A stretch of 64,000 nucleotides of DNA from Zafaria cholistanensis (GTDB lineage: Bacteria > Actinomycetota > Actinomycetes > Actinomycetales > Micrococcaceae), in contig NZ_BKDJ01000008.1 in NCBI RefSeq assembly GCF_008580665.1, positions 1 through 64,000 on the forward strand. Direction: 5' to 3'. Below the pieces are notes generated by a model. It was not told the DNA's origin. It saw only the letters and a program-made list of their open reading frames with translations, and did no database searches. Both the position numbers and the translations under genes were made by a program. The stretch's first letter is position 1, and every line of letters starts with the position of its first letter. This document shows positions 17,740 through 26,520 of the stretch, in pieces.

Positions 17740-19077
17740 ATGCGGCCTGCAGACGTCAACGGCTTGGACGTTGCCTCAGCCACCAAGAAGTTTTTCTCCC
17801 GGGTTCTGCCCATCATGCTGGTCATGCTGGTGTGCAACCAGCTGAACCGGTCCAACATCGGCTACGCGCAGGAGCACCTGCAGGCCGACGTCGGAATCGG
17901 CGCCGCCGCCTATGGCTTCGGCGCGGGCCTGTTCTTCATCGCCTACGCAATCTTCGAGCTCCCCAGCAACATCATGATGGAGAAGTACGGGGCCAAGGTG
18001 TGGCTGGCCAGGATCATGGTGAGTTGGGGCTTCATCGCCTTCCTGATGTCCTTCGTGCAAAACGAGACCATGTTCTACGTCCTGCGGTTCCTCCTGGGCG
18101 CGGCCGAAGCCGGCTTCTTCCCGGCCGTCATCTTCTACTTCTCCCGCTGGGTTCCGGCCGGGCAGCGCGGACGCGCCACGGCGGTGTTCATCGCCGGCTC
18201 TTCCGTCGCCGCCGCGATCTCCGGGCCGATCGCCGGCGTCCTGCTGACCCTGGACGACACCCTGGGCCTTCGCGGATGGCAGTGGCTGTTCGGCGTCGAG
18301 GGCATCCTCTCCATGGTCGTGGGCGTCATCGTCTTCTTCCTGCTCGATGCGAAGATCGCTGACGCGCGTTGGCTCTCGGAAGCGGAAAAGACCGCGCTCA
18401 GCGCCGCCATCGACGCCGAAGACGCGGCCCACACGGTCAAGGACGGCGGCAAGGTGAACCGCTGGAAGATGCTCCTGAACCCGCAGATCCTGGTGCTGTG
18501 CCTGATCTACTTCTCCATCCAGCTCTCGATCTACGCCAACACCTTCTGGCTCCCGAGCATTGTCCGCCAGATTCCGGGCACCACCGACCTCTCGGTCGGC
18601 TTCCTCTCCTCCATCCCGTGGGTCTGCGCGGTCATCGCCATGTACTTCGCGGGCAAGCTGCAGGACAAGGCCCGCTCCAAGCGCCCGCTCCTGGTCATCG
18701 CCCTGCTGGTCGCCGCGGGAGGCACCTACGCCGCCGCCGTCGCCTCCCCCGTGCTGGCACTCGTATTCCTGGCCATTGCCGCCATGGGCTTCAAGAGCGC
18801 CTCCCCGCTGTTCTGGACCATCCCGCAATCCGGTTTGCACCCGATGGTCCTGGCGCCGGCCATCGCCATCATCAACTCTCTGGGCAACCTGGGCGGCTTC
18901 GTGGCCCCGTTCGGCTTCGGCATCATCAAGGAACAGACCGGCAGCGTGATCCCGGGCCTGTTCGGCCTGGCCGCGGTCTCGGTCCTGGCCGCCGTGCTGG
19001 TGTACTTCCTGCGCGAACGCCAGCGTTCGACGCCGGAGGCCTCACCGGTGGCCCGGCTTCGCGAGAGCCACGCCTGA
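17740..19077 (+). CDS. MFS transporter, anion:cation symporter family
   Basis: A 445-residue permease with about twelve hydrophobic segments. Early motifs NRSNIGYAQEHLQADVGI and ELPSNIMMEKYGAKVWLARIM are typical of the ACS family (phthalate, tartrate, hexuronate and allantoate carriers). The central loop (~residues 210-250) is charged. ATG 17740 follows AAGGA; longer upstream frames lack a site. TTGACT at 17626-17631 could be the -35. It may import an organic acid used by the aromatic or sugar-acid pathways in the window, which is inference. A strong hairpin follows. Confidence 0.85.
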   Translation: MRPADVNGLDVASATKKFFSRVLPIMLVMLVCNQLNRSNIGYAQEHLQADVGIGAAAYGFGAGLFFIAYAIFELPSNIMMEKYGAKVWLARIMVSWGFIAFLMSFVQNETMFYVLRFLLGAAEAGFFPAVIFYFSRWVPAGQRGRATAVFIAGSSVAAAISGPIAGVLLTLDDTLGLRGWQWLFGVEGILSMVVGVIVFFLLDAKIADARWLSEAEKTALSAAIDAEDAAHTVKDGGKVNRWKMLLNPQILVLCLIYFSIQLSIYANTFWLPSIVRQIPGTTDLSVGFLSSIPWVCAVIAMYFAGKLQDKARSKRPLLVIALLVAAGGTYAAAVASPVLALVFLAIAAMGFKSASPLFWTIPQSGLHPMVLAPAIAIINSLGNLGGFVAPFGFGIIKEQTGSVIPGLFGLAAVSVLAAVLVYFLRERQRSTPEASPVARLRESHA

Positions 19078-19113
19078 GTCCGCCCCCTCCAGAATGGGCA
19101 CACCCCCATGGCC

Positions 19114-19158
19114 AACCGGCCGGCACCCGCAACCTAGACCCGCGGGTGCCGGCCGGTT
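19114..19158. terminator. Bidirectional hairpin terminator
   Basis: A 17-bp perfect stem (19114-19130 with 19142-19158), loop 11 bases, between the convergent MFS and STAS-like genes. Confidence 0.8.
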
Positions 19159-19171
19159 TCCCTTCCCGGGG

Positions 19172-19498
19172 CTAGACGGCGAGCGCCCAACCGGAATCAG
19201 CGTGGACGGCCGCATCACTGGTGGCAAGGTGCAGCCTGCAGTCGGTCCGGCGCGCGCCGGCGCATTCGGGCAGGTACTGCCCGTCGGCGCACGCCCGCAG
19301 TTCATGGAGGACCTCCGGCTGGGCGGTGGCGGCGGTCAGGTCCACCGTGATGTCGAAACCGGGGGCGAGCAGATTGGCCCGGTGCGCCAGGGAATACAGT
19401 GCCTGGACGTTGCGGACATCCACCCTGCCCCGCACCGCGATCCTTGCGGAAGCACCTTCCAGGTCAACGCCAACCTTCACGTCAAGCTTGCCGTTCAC
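19172..19498 (-). CDS. STAS-like small protein (module copy A)
   Basis: A 108-residue protein with the fold pattern of a small STAS or anti-sigma-antagonist domain: [35 protein letters not shown], then FDITVDLTAATAQPEVLHEL. It is paralogous along its length to the protein at 26913-27239. The usual phosphorylatable Ser/Thr of SpoIIAA-type proteins is not obvious. The GTG start overlaps the stop of the upstream acetyltransferase-like gene by four bases (GTGA), so the pair is co-translated. STAS identity is a pattern judgement. Confidence 0.6.
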   Translation of the reverse strand: MNGKLDVKVGVDLEGASARIAVRGRVDVRNVQALYSLAHRANLLAPGFDITVDLTAATAQPEVLHELRACADGQYLPECAGARRTDCRLHLATSDAAVHADSGWALAV

Positions 19499-19908
19499 GC
19501 CGCCTGGCCTTCCCCGCTGAGGCGCGGCAGGACAGCCACCCTGTCGGTGGAGCGCCGCTGCGCCCTGGCGGTGCGGCCGTAGGCGCGCTTGCGCACACGC
19601 GTCACGTACTTCCCCAAATGCTGGTGCTGCTCGCTCGGGACGAGCCGCAGGAACCGCGGGTGGGCAAGGATCTGGCGCCGGGCCTCATGGCAGAGCGGCA
19701 GGACCGCCAGCCGCCTGCGCGCAGCCTCGCCCAGGGCCTCCCGGATCAGGCGGCCCGCCAAATCCAGGCCCTTCCAGCGGCGGTCCACGTCCACCTCCAG
19801 CAGCCACATCTGCCCGTCCCTGATCCGGTATTCAAGGGATCCCACGATCGCTCCGTCGACGTAGGCGATGAACTTGGAGGCTTCGAAGTCATTGCGGATG
19901 GCCTGCAT
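19495..19908 (-). CDS. Acetyltransferase-like protein (module copy A)
   Basis: A 137-residue protein starting at ATG 19906-19908 behind GAGGAG. It resembles the small YjdJ/GNAT-type N-acetyltransferase fold: DFEASKFIAYVDGAIVGSLEYRI, then GQMWLLEVDVDRRWKGLDLAGRLIREALGEA, then LAVLPLCHEARRQILAHPRF. The acetyl-CoA loop is atypical (RWKGLDLAGRL). A basic C-terminal tail with RVRKRAYGRTARAQRR could bind nucleic acid. The paralogue is at 26521-26916 and a ruined copy at 16.1 kb. It is followed by the STAS-like gene. Confidence 0.65.
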   Translation of the reverse strand: MQAIRNDFEASKFIAYVDGAIVGSLEYRIRDGQMWLLEVDVDRRWKGLDLAGRLIREALGEAARRRLAVLPLCHEARRQILAHPRFLRLVPSEQHQHLGKYVTRVRKRAYGRTARAQRRSTDRVAVLPRLSGEGQAA

Positions 19909-20293
19909 GCGTTTCTCCTCATCATTGCGCCCTACCCCCAAAGGGGCCGGCTGAACCAAGGGTTGCCGCGCTCTCCCGAGGGGGAGGCGGCAGCGGCGTA
20001 CCTTTCTAAAACCTGCGTCCAGAATCCTTTAGTGCGATGTAAGCTCTCGTGGGTTAAACAAATCATGTCAAATTGATTGACGCAAGTCCGGGAAAGAAAA
20101 ATAGGGCCTGAGCAGGCAGTTCCCCCAGTGGGACGGGCGCTGCGCCCGGGGAAGACCACGAATGCGGGGAAGCCCGGAATCGGCCGGACGCAAAGACGCC
20201 GCTGCCCTCTATGGCCCCGGGCCGGCGGCGGGCGTAGAGTCTGAGATGCCCTGGCAACATCGACTGGCGAATGGACGACAGAAGGAGTTCATC
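19909..20293. other. Intergenic region with likely divergent promoters
   Basis: This gap separates the leftward acetyltransferase-like gene from the small rightward ORF. On the minus strand TTGACA (about 20070-20075) is a candidate -35. AT-rich DNA at 20020-20105 marks the probable promoter. No gene is seen. Confidence 0.35.
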
Positions 20294-20470
20294 ATGGGCC
20301 TGAGCAATATCATCAGGAATGCCGCTGAACGGTTCACGGGCAGGACCACCGGCACCACCAGTGGCCGCACGGGAACCGGCGGGCTGGGTACTTCCCGCGG
20401 AACCGGGACCGGCAGGCTTGGCGGCGGAGGCATCGGCGGAACAATCCGCAACCTCCTCAGGAGGCGGTAA
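20294..20470 (+). CDS. Small Gly/Thr/Arg-rich protein
   Basis: A 58-residue protein behind GAAGGAG. It starts MGLSNIIRNAAERFTGR, continues with a low-complexity Gly-Thr-Arg stretch and ends GGTIRNLLRRR. Both ends look like short amphipathic basic helices, so membrane or nucleic-acid contact is possible. I do not recognise a family. The good ribosome site and sharp stop support a real gene. Confidence 0.5.
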   Translation: MGLSNIIRNAAERFTGRTTGTTSGRTGTGGLGTSRGTGTGRLGGGGIGGTIRNLLRRR

Positions 20471-20515
20471 GCCCACTGCCGCGCCGCGGCTTTGAACCCT
20501 GCGCCGCGGGTTTAT

Positions 20516-20551
20516 AGCGGTTTTTGATAGCGGAGCGGTTTTTGATAGCGG
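20516..20551 (+). repeat. 18-bp tandem repeat
   Basis: Two exact units of AGCGGTTTTTGATAGCGG, at 20516-20533 and 20534-20551, downstream of the small ORF. Confidence 0.9.
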
Positions 20552-20613
20552 TTCGTACCTTTATACCGGCGACCCCGGGAACCGGTTGATCGGGCGCCGT
20601 CCGGTACCTTTCC

Positions 20614-20661
20614 GCAAGGAGGACGATGGCGGCACGTGGGTGCCGCCATCGTCCTCCTTGC
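20614..20661. terminator. Bidirectional 21-bp hairpin terminator
   Basis: Perfect 21-bp stem (20614-20634 with 20641-20661), 6-base loop, between the small plus-strand ORF and the leftward GNAT gene. Confidence 0.8.
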
Positions 20662-20703
20662 GTGGGGGCCGGGCGGTTGGGATTGGGCGGTTGGGGTTGG
20701 GCG

Positions 20704-21276
20704 TCAGCGCAGGCCGAGCCGCATCAGGACCCGGGGGAACCCGTTCAGTACCGAACCGGTGGCGGCCGCTTCGGTGAAGCCGGCACGCTCAAAGAGGCTC
20801 CGCGTGCCCACGTACGCCATGGTGGGATCGACCTTCCGGCCCCGGTTGTCGACCGGATATCCCTCGATGGCGGGAGCCCCGTAGCGGCGCGCGAACTCGA
20901 CTGCGCCTTCCAGCAAGTGGTGCGAGAGACCCTGGCCGCGGTGCCCCGGCCGTACCCGGAGGCACCACACTGACCAGACGGCGGCCTCGTCCACCTTCGG
21001 GATCTTCCGGTTGCGCGCGAAGCTCGTGTCGGCGCGCGGGTGCACGGCCGCCCAGCCCACCACCTCGCCGCCGTCGTAGGCAAGCACCCCGGGCGGCGGG
21101 TCCTCCCGGCACAATTGCCGGGCACGCTCCCCGCGGTCCGGTCCCCGCAGGGCGGTGTTCTCCTTCGGGGAAAGGCGGTAGCTCAGGCACCAGCACACGT
21201 TCGCATCGGGACGCTTGGGCCCCAGAATCGCCCTCAGGTCCTCAAAGTCGGTAGCGGCACGCACCTCGAGCGCCAT
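20704..21276 (-). CDS. GNAT-family N-acetyltransferase
   Basis: A 190-residue GNAT protein. The acetyl-CoA-binding motif appears as VWCLRVRPGHRGQGLSHHLL near residues 104-123, followed by AVEFARRYGAPAIEGYPVD and the C-terminal GTRSLFERAGF. An N-terminal CWCLSYRLS segment is characteristic of a subgroup often found in actinobacteria. The substrate, small molecule or protein, cannot be told from sequence. It stands alone between hairpins, so it is probably monocistronic. Confidence 0.85.
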   Translation of the reverse strand: MALEVRAATDFEDLRAILGPKRPDANVCWCLSYRLSPKENTALRGPDRGERARQLCREDPPPGVLAYDGGEVVGWAAVHPRADTSFARNRKIPKVDEAAVWSVWCLRVRPGHRGQGLSHHLLEGAVEFARRYGAPAIEGYPVDNRGRKVDPTMAYVGTRSLFERAGFTEAAATGSVLNGFPRVLMRLGLR

Positions 21277-21397
21277 GGCCCCACACTGGCATCAACAGCC
21301 CGCCCCTGCAATGGATTCTCTCCACAACCCGGTCCGGATGCCCGGGCCACCGCCGGTCAGGAAGCGCCCGCGGCCCCAGGTTCAGGGCCGGGTGCAA

Positions 21398-22630
21398 CTA
21401 GTTCGCGAAAGTGTCCAGCAGCTGGCCGCCGCCGGTCCACAGCGCCACGGAGTCGCCGGTGTTGTTCAGGACGTTCGCGGTGCCGTTGTTGTAGTAGGCG
21501 TCGGCGCTGTTGGTGCCCGGGCCGGTGTAGACGCGCAGTTCCGCGCCGGGCTTCAGCACGTACCCCTCTCCGATCAGCAGGATGTTGTTCGCGGCATCGC
21601 GGAGGACGTACCCGGAAACATCCACGGAGCGGTTGGAGGTGTTGGCAACCACCACGTGCTCGCCGGTTTCGGCCTGCAGGTCCTCGCCCGGCACATCATT
21701 GACGCTGGCGGTGATCTCCAGGCCGCGGGAGGCCGGGAAGGGCTTCTGCCCCTCAAGGTAGCGCTCGGTCTGGATCGGGAAGTCGCCGGTCACCCGCTCG
21801 ACGCCGAGGGCAATCGAATCCTCGAGGGCCTCCATGGAGTTGACGGTGTAGACGCCCAGGCCCAATCCGGCGTCCTTCACGCGCTGGGCGCCGGCCTCGT
21901 CCAGGTTGCGGTAGCTGGTGCCAAAGGCATCGGCGAAGCCGGCGAAGCGCTCAAGCGTGGCGGCGTCCGGAACCGTACCCGAGAGCTGCTGCAGCGGGAT
22001 TTCCGGGGCCAGTTCGGCGAAGCGTACGTTGGAGGCCTCGTCGAAGCCCAGGACCTCGATCTTGTCCGCGTCGACGAGCTTCTTCCACTTCCTGTCATGG
22101 GCCAGCTTGTCGGCGACGACCTGCTCGATGCCCGGCGAGTTGGCCGGGGCCTTGATCTCGATGAACACACCGGTGCGCGCGCTCGCGACGGCTGCGGCGT
22201 CGTCAAAATGCGGGATCCGCTCCCCCGCGAACTTCGCGGAGAAGTAGGAGCCGGCGTCGAGCTGCTGGAGCTCGTCCCAGGTGAAGGAGGTGATGGGATC
22301 GTCCTCGCGGCCCGGGAAGACTTCCTCGACGTTCGTGGTTCGGGCCGGGGTGTTGTCGTGGAACAGGAACGGCACGCCGTCGGCGGAGAGCTGGACGTCG
22401 ATCTCGAAGAAGTCCGCGCCCGAGGCGCGGCCGTCCTTGAAGGCTGCGACGGTGTTTTCCGGGGCAGTGCCGGCTGCGCCCCGGTGGCCGATGACCACGG
22501 GGTCGCCCGCTGCGGCGGCAGAAGCAGCGGAGGCAGGAGCAGCGGAGACGGGGGCCGCCCCGAAGAAGGTGAGTCCGACGGCGGCGGCTGCCGCGGATCC
22601 GGTGAGTGCCTTGGCAATACGTGCTGACAT
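21398..22630 (-). CDS. Secreted glycerophosphodiester phosphodiesterase with lamin-tail domain
   Basis: About 410 residues from ATG 22628-22630 (AAGGA upstream; starts at 22657 and 22684 are also possible). An Ala-rich signal peptide (ALTGSAAAAAVGLTFFGAAPVSAA) is followed by a GDPD domain: VVIGHRGAAGTAPENT, then EIDVQLSADGVPFLFHD, later FIEIKAP and YTVNS. The C-terminal ~100 residues (VVVANTSNRSVDVSGYVLRD) look like a lamin-tail domain, common on secreted enzymes. It would release glycerol phosphate from phosphodiesters outside the cell for phosphate or carbon supply. Confidence 0.88.
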   Translation of the reverse strand: MSARIAKALTGSAAAAAVGLTFFGAAPVSAAPASAASAAAAGDPVVIGHRGAAGTAPENTVAAFKDGRASGADFFEIDVQLSADGVPFLFHDNTPARTTNVEEVFPGREDDPITSFTWDELQQLDAGSYFSAKFAGERIPHFDDAAAVASARTGVFIEIKAPANSPGIEQVVADKLAHDRKWKKLVDADKIEVLGFDEASNVRFAELAPEIPLQQLSGTVPDAATLERFAGFADAFGTSYRNLDEAGAQRVKDAGLGLGVYTVNSMEALEDSIALGVERVTGDFPIQTERYLEGQKPFPASRGLEITASVNDVPGEDLQAETGEHVVVANTSNRSVDVSGYVLRDAANNILLIGEGYVLKPGAELRVYTGPGTNSADAYYNNGTANVLNNTGDSVALWTGGGQLLDTFAN

Positions 22631-22898
22631 TTGAGAATGAGTCCTTTGCATCTGCATCGAAATGTTCCGGCCTGGTTCCCCCAATCGAGGCTGGCGGCGT
22701 CGAACGTCCTGCCCGCCAACTGCGGCTTAATCAGGCGTGAATGCTCGTGGCACGGGCGGAAGCGGAAGCCCGGGGGGCAAGGCACGGTGTGGTGCGAAGC
22801 CCATGCTCCGGGGCGGCCCGGCGGATTGGGCAACGGGTGGAGCCTGATGCGGCGCCGGAGTTTAGGATCACGATCTGCGGGACCACCGGCGCACGGAA

Positions 22899-22950
22899 CT
22901 GCTCCCCAGAAGTTGGACTGAGGAATTCAGGCCCGACAACTGGGGAGCAG
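22899..22950. repeat. Interrupted inverted repeat
   Basis: CTGCTCCCC (22899-22907) plus AGTTG (22911-22915) pair with CAACT (22937-22941) plus GGGGAGCAG (22942-22950). It may be a terminator for minus transcripts from the right, or an old transposon end. Confidence 0.45.
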
Positions 22951-22984
22951 AGTCAATGAACGCAAACAATTCGGTGCCCGAAGC

Positions 22985-23219
22985 TCAGCGCGCCCAAGGG
23001 TGGTGTTGCCCGGCTTCGGGCACGGGCATGACGCTTTCGGCGACGAGTTCATCGAGCGCGGCAGCAGCATCGGCCAAGCCCTGCCTGAGCCTGGCGTCCA
23101 ACACCGGCGAGGGTGAATTCCGGGATGAGCTTTTGGTTGCGTCGCTGAACCGCTCAACCGCGTCCGCCACTACCGGCTGCCGCCCTGTTCAACAGCGGGT
23201 AGCCGACCCCGCCGGCCAT
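22985..23219 (-). pseudogene. Possible frameshifted small gene
   Basis: The reverse strand reads MAGGVGYPLLNRAAAG from ATG 23217-23219, then after a frame change ADAVERFSDATKSS and LADAAAALDELVAESVMPVPE to a stop at 22985. Composition looks protein-like in both halves. I do not recognise the family. A lone 61-residue GTG-initiated ORF is the alternative. Confidence 0.3.
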
Positions 23220-23310
23220 GGTGAGGGCCCCGCCGTATTCGGCGCTCGCACCTACGGGCCGGGCAGCCTCACGTGGTGCCGGCGGGGTTCCAAGTGCCAG
23301 GCTGCGGCAA

Positions 23311-23601
23311 TCAGCCGCCGTCGCCGTCGGAGTCCCACATCACGGGCCCGGGCGGCGCAGGCTCCGCCACTCCTATATAGGTACAGCCCTGCCCGCTTCC
23401 GCCCGCGCGCAGCATGGGAAGGCCCTTCTCGAATTCGGGCACACCAGGCACCTCGGCGGCAAAGGACTCCACTGGCACGCCGGGCTCCCCCGCACTGCTT
23501 TCCCTTGGCAGGATCCACGACGCCGGATCGAGGCCCGCCTGCTGCGCGCGGTCCACGTGGATGGGTATTGCCTGCCTGCCGCCGCTCTCGAGCGATTCCA
23601 C
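23311..23601 (-). CDS. Hypothetical acidic protein, 96 residues
   Basis: A GTG start at 23599-23601 lies six bases after GGAGG, a strong site. The protein begins MESLESGGRQAIPIHVDR, has an acidic middle (GVPVESFAAEVPGVPEFEKG) and ends MWDSDGDGG. No membrane segment, no known motif. The ribosome site and balanced composition support a real gene; the function is unknown. Confidence 0.5.
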   Translation of the reverse strand: MESLESGGRQAIPIHVDRAQQAGLDPASWILPRESSAGEPGVPVESFAAEVPGVPEFEKGLPMLRAGGSGQGCTYIGVAEPAPPGPVMWDSDGDGG

Positions 23602-23930
23602 GCCCGCCTCCTGACCGTATGTGGTGTCAGTGTAAGTAGGGCACCCGGGCCGCGAAAGCTCCTGCTCTGTGGGATGGCTCCATCGGAGCCGGGCGCCCTG
23701 AAGGAGACCGGTCAGCCACGGCCCGCTCCCAAGGGGTTTCGAGGACCCATCCTCCTGAAGGCCTCCCCGGAGCGGGTAAGCGGCGTGAAAACCGGCTCAT
23801 GTTCATCGCGTTGGGGATGGCAGGCCCCTGCCTGCGGCGAAGCCTTGGGCGGGTTGCGCGAAATCTACAGGCCCAACCTCGTTAATGGCCTGATGCAGCC
23901 CTTGGTAACCAACCTGCCCCGGCAGGGCAG
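23602..23930. other. No recognisable gene
   Basis: Open frames exist here on both strands because of high GC, but none has a ribosome site and natural composition. I see no RNA gene. Confidence 0.4.
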
Positions 23931-24125
23931 CTAGTCGTGGGTGCCGGGGGCGGGGTCGAGCAGGTCCCCGGTCATGATCAGCCGCCGCGCGCCCACGCCG
24001 TCCTCGCGGACCCAGGCGGCATCGAGATGCGGGGCCACCTCCTCCACCTTTCCGGCGATCCGGAGACCTGCAGGATCGGCGGCCACTACGTGCTCGCCCT
24101 CGTACAACCGGCGTTCTTTGTTCAT
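23931..24125 (-). CDS. Hypothetical protein, 64 residues
   Basis: The ATG at 24123-24125 is six bases after GGAGGG; the ATG six bases upstream would sit on the site itself. The product starts MNKERRLYEGEHVVAADPAG, contains IAGKVEEVAPHLDAAWVRED and ends with an acidic tail. It reads like a small beta-barrel (VVAADPAGLRIAGKV, VGARRLIMTGDLL), but I cannot name a family. Confidence 0.6.
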   Translation of the reverse strand: MNKERRLYEGEHVVAADPAGLRIAGKVEEVAPHLDAAWVREDGVGARRLIMTGDLLDPAPGTHD

Positions 24126-24544
24126 GGTCATCCCTCCCTGGAATCCACTCGTGCCCTGGCTCCTTGATTGTCTCCGTCGGCGATGAAGACCGGGTTAAAT
24201 GTCGGCTAAGAATGCCCTTTCACGCCATCGGATCAGTCCTGGCGGTGCACCAAGGCCCCGGCACACCGCCGTGTCAGCCGCGCGTCACGGTGGCGGTACC
24301 GGTTTCCGTGCTCGCGCTGACGGCCAGTGTCGCGTGTGGACGCTGCGCTGGGGGCCGTTTCCCTCATGCTCATCGCAGGTGTGCCGGCAGTCCATCCACT
24401 CTGGGGAACCGGCTCCGCCGTCGGCAGCGGAGCGGCGGTTCGCCAGCTATCTGAGCCAGCTATCTGAACCCCGAGGATTGGGTGGAGGTACGGGAGCACA
24501 GGCCGCGAACCGGCGGAACAGGGGCTGTCGCGCGGCCCGGCAGG
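24126..24544. other. Gap with a 13-bp tandem repeat
   Basis: No gene is apparent. GCCAGCTATCTGA is repeated exactly at 24442-24454 and 24455-24467. The promoter of the small minus-strand gene probably lies near 24140-24200. Confidence 0.4.
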
Positions 24545-25036
24545 TCAGGAGAGGCTGTCCCTGAGCAGGGTCAGGAACTTCGCCACGGTGGCACGCTCAT
24601 CGGACGTGAGGGATTCGGTGGCGGCGAGCTCGCGCTGGTGTATGTCCTCGAGGGTGGGCACCGCTTCCTCCTCGCTCCGCTGGGTGGGGCGGATGGCCAC
24701 CGATCGCCGGTCCTCGGGGTGGGAGACCCGCTCGGCGTAGCCATCGCGGCAGAGCCGGTCCACCAGTCCGCTGACCGAAGGGTTGCTGATCTCCAACGCC
24801 TGAGCCAAGTCGCGCTGCCTGACGTGGCGGCCGGCTTGGGTTTCCCGCAGCAGGTAGCGCAGGGCGGCCAGGTCTGTTTCTCCCATGCCCATCGAGTCGC
24901 GGGTTTTCGAACGCATGCGGCTTTCGGCCCTGCGGTACGCGCGGAGCAGGTTAAGCACGTCGATGGCGTCCGGGAGCGAGCCGGGGTGCCAATCTCCGCT
25001 TTTGCTGGCCCTGACGCTCAGGTCTTCGTAGGGCAC
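24545..25036 (-). CDS. MarR-family transcriptional regulator
   Basis: A 163-residue winged-helix regulator: GETDLAALRYLLRETQAGRHVRQRDLAQALEIS (helices), NPSVSGLVDRLCRDGYAERVSHPEDRRSVAI (recognition helix and wing). I prefer the GTG at 25034-25036 behind GGAGGGAGG; an ATG at 25103-25105 would extend the protein over the promoter. A perfect 19-bp palindrome at 25111-25129 is the likely operator, so it is probably autoregulated and may also control the divergent stress-type genes that start at 25209. Confidence 0.88.
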   Translation of the reverse strand: MPYEDLSVRASKSGDWHPGSLPDAIDVLNLLRAYRRAESRMRSKTRDSMGMGETDLAALRYLLRETQAGRHVRQRDLAQALEISNPSVSGLVDRLCRDGYAERVSHPEDRRSVAIRPTQRSEEEAVPTLEDIHQRELAATESLTSDERATVAKFLTLLRDSLS

Positions 25037-25110
25037 TAAGTCCTCCCTCCTCCGCCGCGGGTGCCGGGGTGGCATGTCCGGCTTGTGCGACAACTGTCGA
25101 TACATATAGG

Positions 25111-25129
25111 GTTCCTAACAGTTAGGAAC
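25111..25129. promoter_or_regulatory. MarR-type operator, perfect 19-bp palindrome
   Basis: GTTCCTAACAGTTAGGAAC has 9-bp perfect arms around a central A, in the AT-rich divergent gap 75 bases before the marR start and 80 bases before the 25209 gene. Confidence 0.75.
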
Positions 25130-25208
25130 GAAAACCAATTTTACCGCAGCGCCGGCCCCTTCCGCATACCCGCACGCGGGGCCGCCAACGCCCAGGAAGC
25201 AGGGGACC

Positions 25209-25607
25209 GTGAACGTGACACCCGGCAACGAGCAGCGCGAACACCACAGAATCGCCCCGACGCTGTCTTGGAAGTCGAAGAGCAAAGCCCTCGCCGAGGC
25301 GGCATCCGCCGCGGCTCTTCACCTGCCCGGCGTTCTGGGCGCGGCCTTCACCATCAGTGGTCCTCCGGCTGAGCTGATCCTGCATGTGGACTGCAGGCTG
25401 CGGGCGAATCAGGACCCGGCCGCGACCATGAAACTGATCGCCGATTCGGTCGTGGAGGACCTGGAGCGTGCGATCGGCATCCAATTCCTGGAACGCCACC
25501 TGGACTTCCGCATCGCCGAGTCTTTCCCTCATGAGGCACCTGCGGCCAGCGCCCTGCCCAAAGAACGCATCACCCAAGGGGGCCCGCAGCTTTCCGTAGC
25601 GTCGTAG
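25209..25607 (+). CDS. Asp23/Gls24-like protein
   Basis: A 132-residue protein from a GTG behind AGGGGA. The core SKALAEAASAAALHLPGVLGAAFTISG, then LILHVDCRLRANQDPAATMKLIADSVVEDLERAIG, resembles the Asp23 alkaline-shock domain (short beta-alpha repeats), here joined to a polar C-terminal tail. It is divergent from marR and precedes a GlsB-like gene; Asp23-type and GlsB-type genes often occur together in cell-envelope stress loci. Assignment is by pattern and context. Confidence 0.5.
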   Translation: MNVTPGNEQREHHRIAPTLSWKSKSKALAEAASAAALHLPGVLGAAFTISGPPAELILHVDCRLRANQDPAATMKLIADSVVEDLERAIGIQFLERHLDFRIAESFPHEAPAASALPKERITQGGPQLSVAS

Positions 25608-25702
25608 CACGTACCGCAGAGCCGCCATCCGGACGGGCTCTCCTCTCAGGGGCTCGGACACAGGCGCCCGTCGGCGGCTCCCTCTATCAAAGGAGAAACA
25701 GC

Positions 25703-25966
25703 ATGATCGGATTCATCGTCGCAGGACTCGTTATCGGCGCCTTGGCGCGCCTGATCAAGCCGGGCAGGCAAAATCTCGGCCTGCTGGCCACCCTGGCGCT
25801 CGGACTGGCAGGTTCCGTCCTCGGCGGCATTGTGGCCAACCTGCTGGGCACCGGGGACATCTTCGAACTCAACGTGCTGGGCTTCATCGTGGCCGTCATT
25901 GCCGCCGTCCTGCTGATCGGTCTCGCCGAGTCCGTTGCGGGACGCCGCAGTCCTGACCGGCGCTGA
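25703..25966 (+). CDS. GlsB/YeaQ/YmgE-family stress membrane protein
   Basis: An 87-residue protein of the transglycosylase-associated family: three hydrophobic helices starting IGFIVAGLVIGALARLI, then the conserved LLATLALGLAGSVLGGIVANLL and LNVLGFIVAVIAAVLLIGLAE. A GGAG-type site precedes ATG 25703. The family is small, membrane-bound and stress-linked; the molecular role is unknown. It follows the Asp23-like gene by 95 bases. Confidence 0.88.
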   Translation: MIGFIVAGLVIGALARLIKPGRQNLGLLATLALGLAGSVLGGIVANLLGTGDIFELNVLGFIVAVIAAVLLIGLAESVAGRRSPDRR

Positions 25967-26116
25967 CTGAGCCTTTTACAACACGGCCTTTCCCAACACG
26001 CCTTTCCCGGCGCGCCCTTTTTGCGCGCCCGCCTGGTTCCGCCGCGGCGGACCGGGCGGGGGCCCGCGCCGCGGCGTATTTCACGTCCTTTAGCTCCACC
26101 CCCAGGAGAGACCACT

Positions 26117-26440
26117 TTGCGCATGACGTATGACCAAAACACCGGTACCGGGTACATCAGGATTTCTTCGAAGCTGGAGGCGATTGCCGACTCGTGGCCG
26201 CTCGACGGGCACGTGGACGGGATCGGCGTCGTCCTGGACCTCGACAGCCAGCGCCGGGTGCTGGGGATCGAACTTTTGGGGATGCCCGGCCACGGACCGA
26301 AGGACATGGTGGCCGCCATCGCCTCCGGAGCCATTGCCGAAGCCTCCGCCACCGAAGGATTCGAACTGCCCGCCCTGGGAAGCAACCCGGACATCATTGT
26401 CCAGCCGTCCCACCGGACCACATTGGTTGAAGCGAACTGA
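26117..26440 (+). CDS. DUF2283 family protein
   Basis: A 107-residue protein. The TTG at 26117 lies six bases after AGGAGAG; ATG 26123 is the alternative. The N-terminal half matches the DUF2283 pattern: MTYDQNTGTGYIRIS, then GIGVVLDLDSQRRVLGIELL. The C-terminal half (ASATEGFELPALGSNPDIIV) is an extension. Function unknown. It stands in a same-strand series of small stress-type genes. Confidence 0.7.
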   Translation: MRMTYDQNTGTGYIRISSKLEAIADSWPLDGHVDGIGVVLDLDSQRRVLGIELLGMPGHGPKDMVAAIASGAIAEASATEGFELPALGSNPDIIVQPSHRTTLVEAN

Positions 26441-26520
26441 CTTGCCTACACCGTAGGTTCCCAAGCACACCGAACCCCGGACCGCCTTAGAGGCACGGGG
26501 CCAACGTTGAGGAGAAATAC

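Noticed and set aside
21215-22627. 470-codon plus-strand frame antisense to the secreted phosphodiesterase
   Set aside because: The minus strand has a signal peptide, GDPD motifs and a lamin-tail domain; the plus frame has none.
22956-23934. Long plus-strand frames between the phosphodiesterase and the MarR gene
   Set aside because: They lack ribosome sites and natural composition, and overlap better-supported small minus-strand genes.
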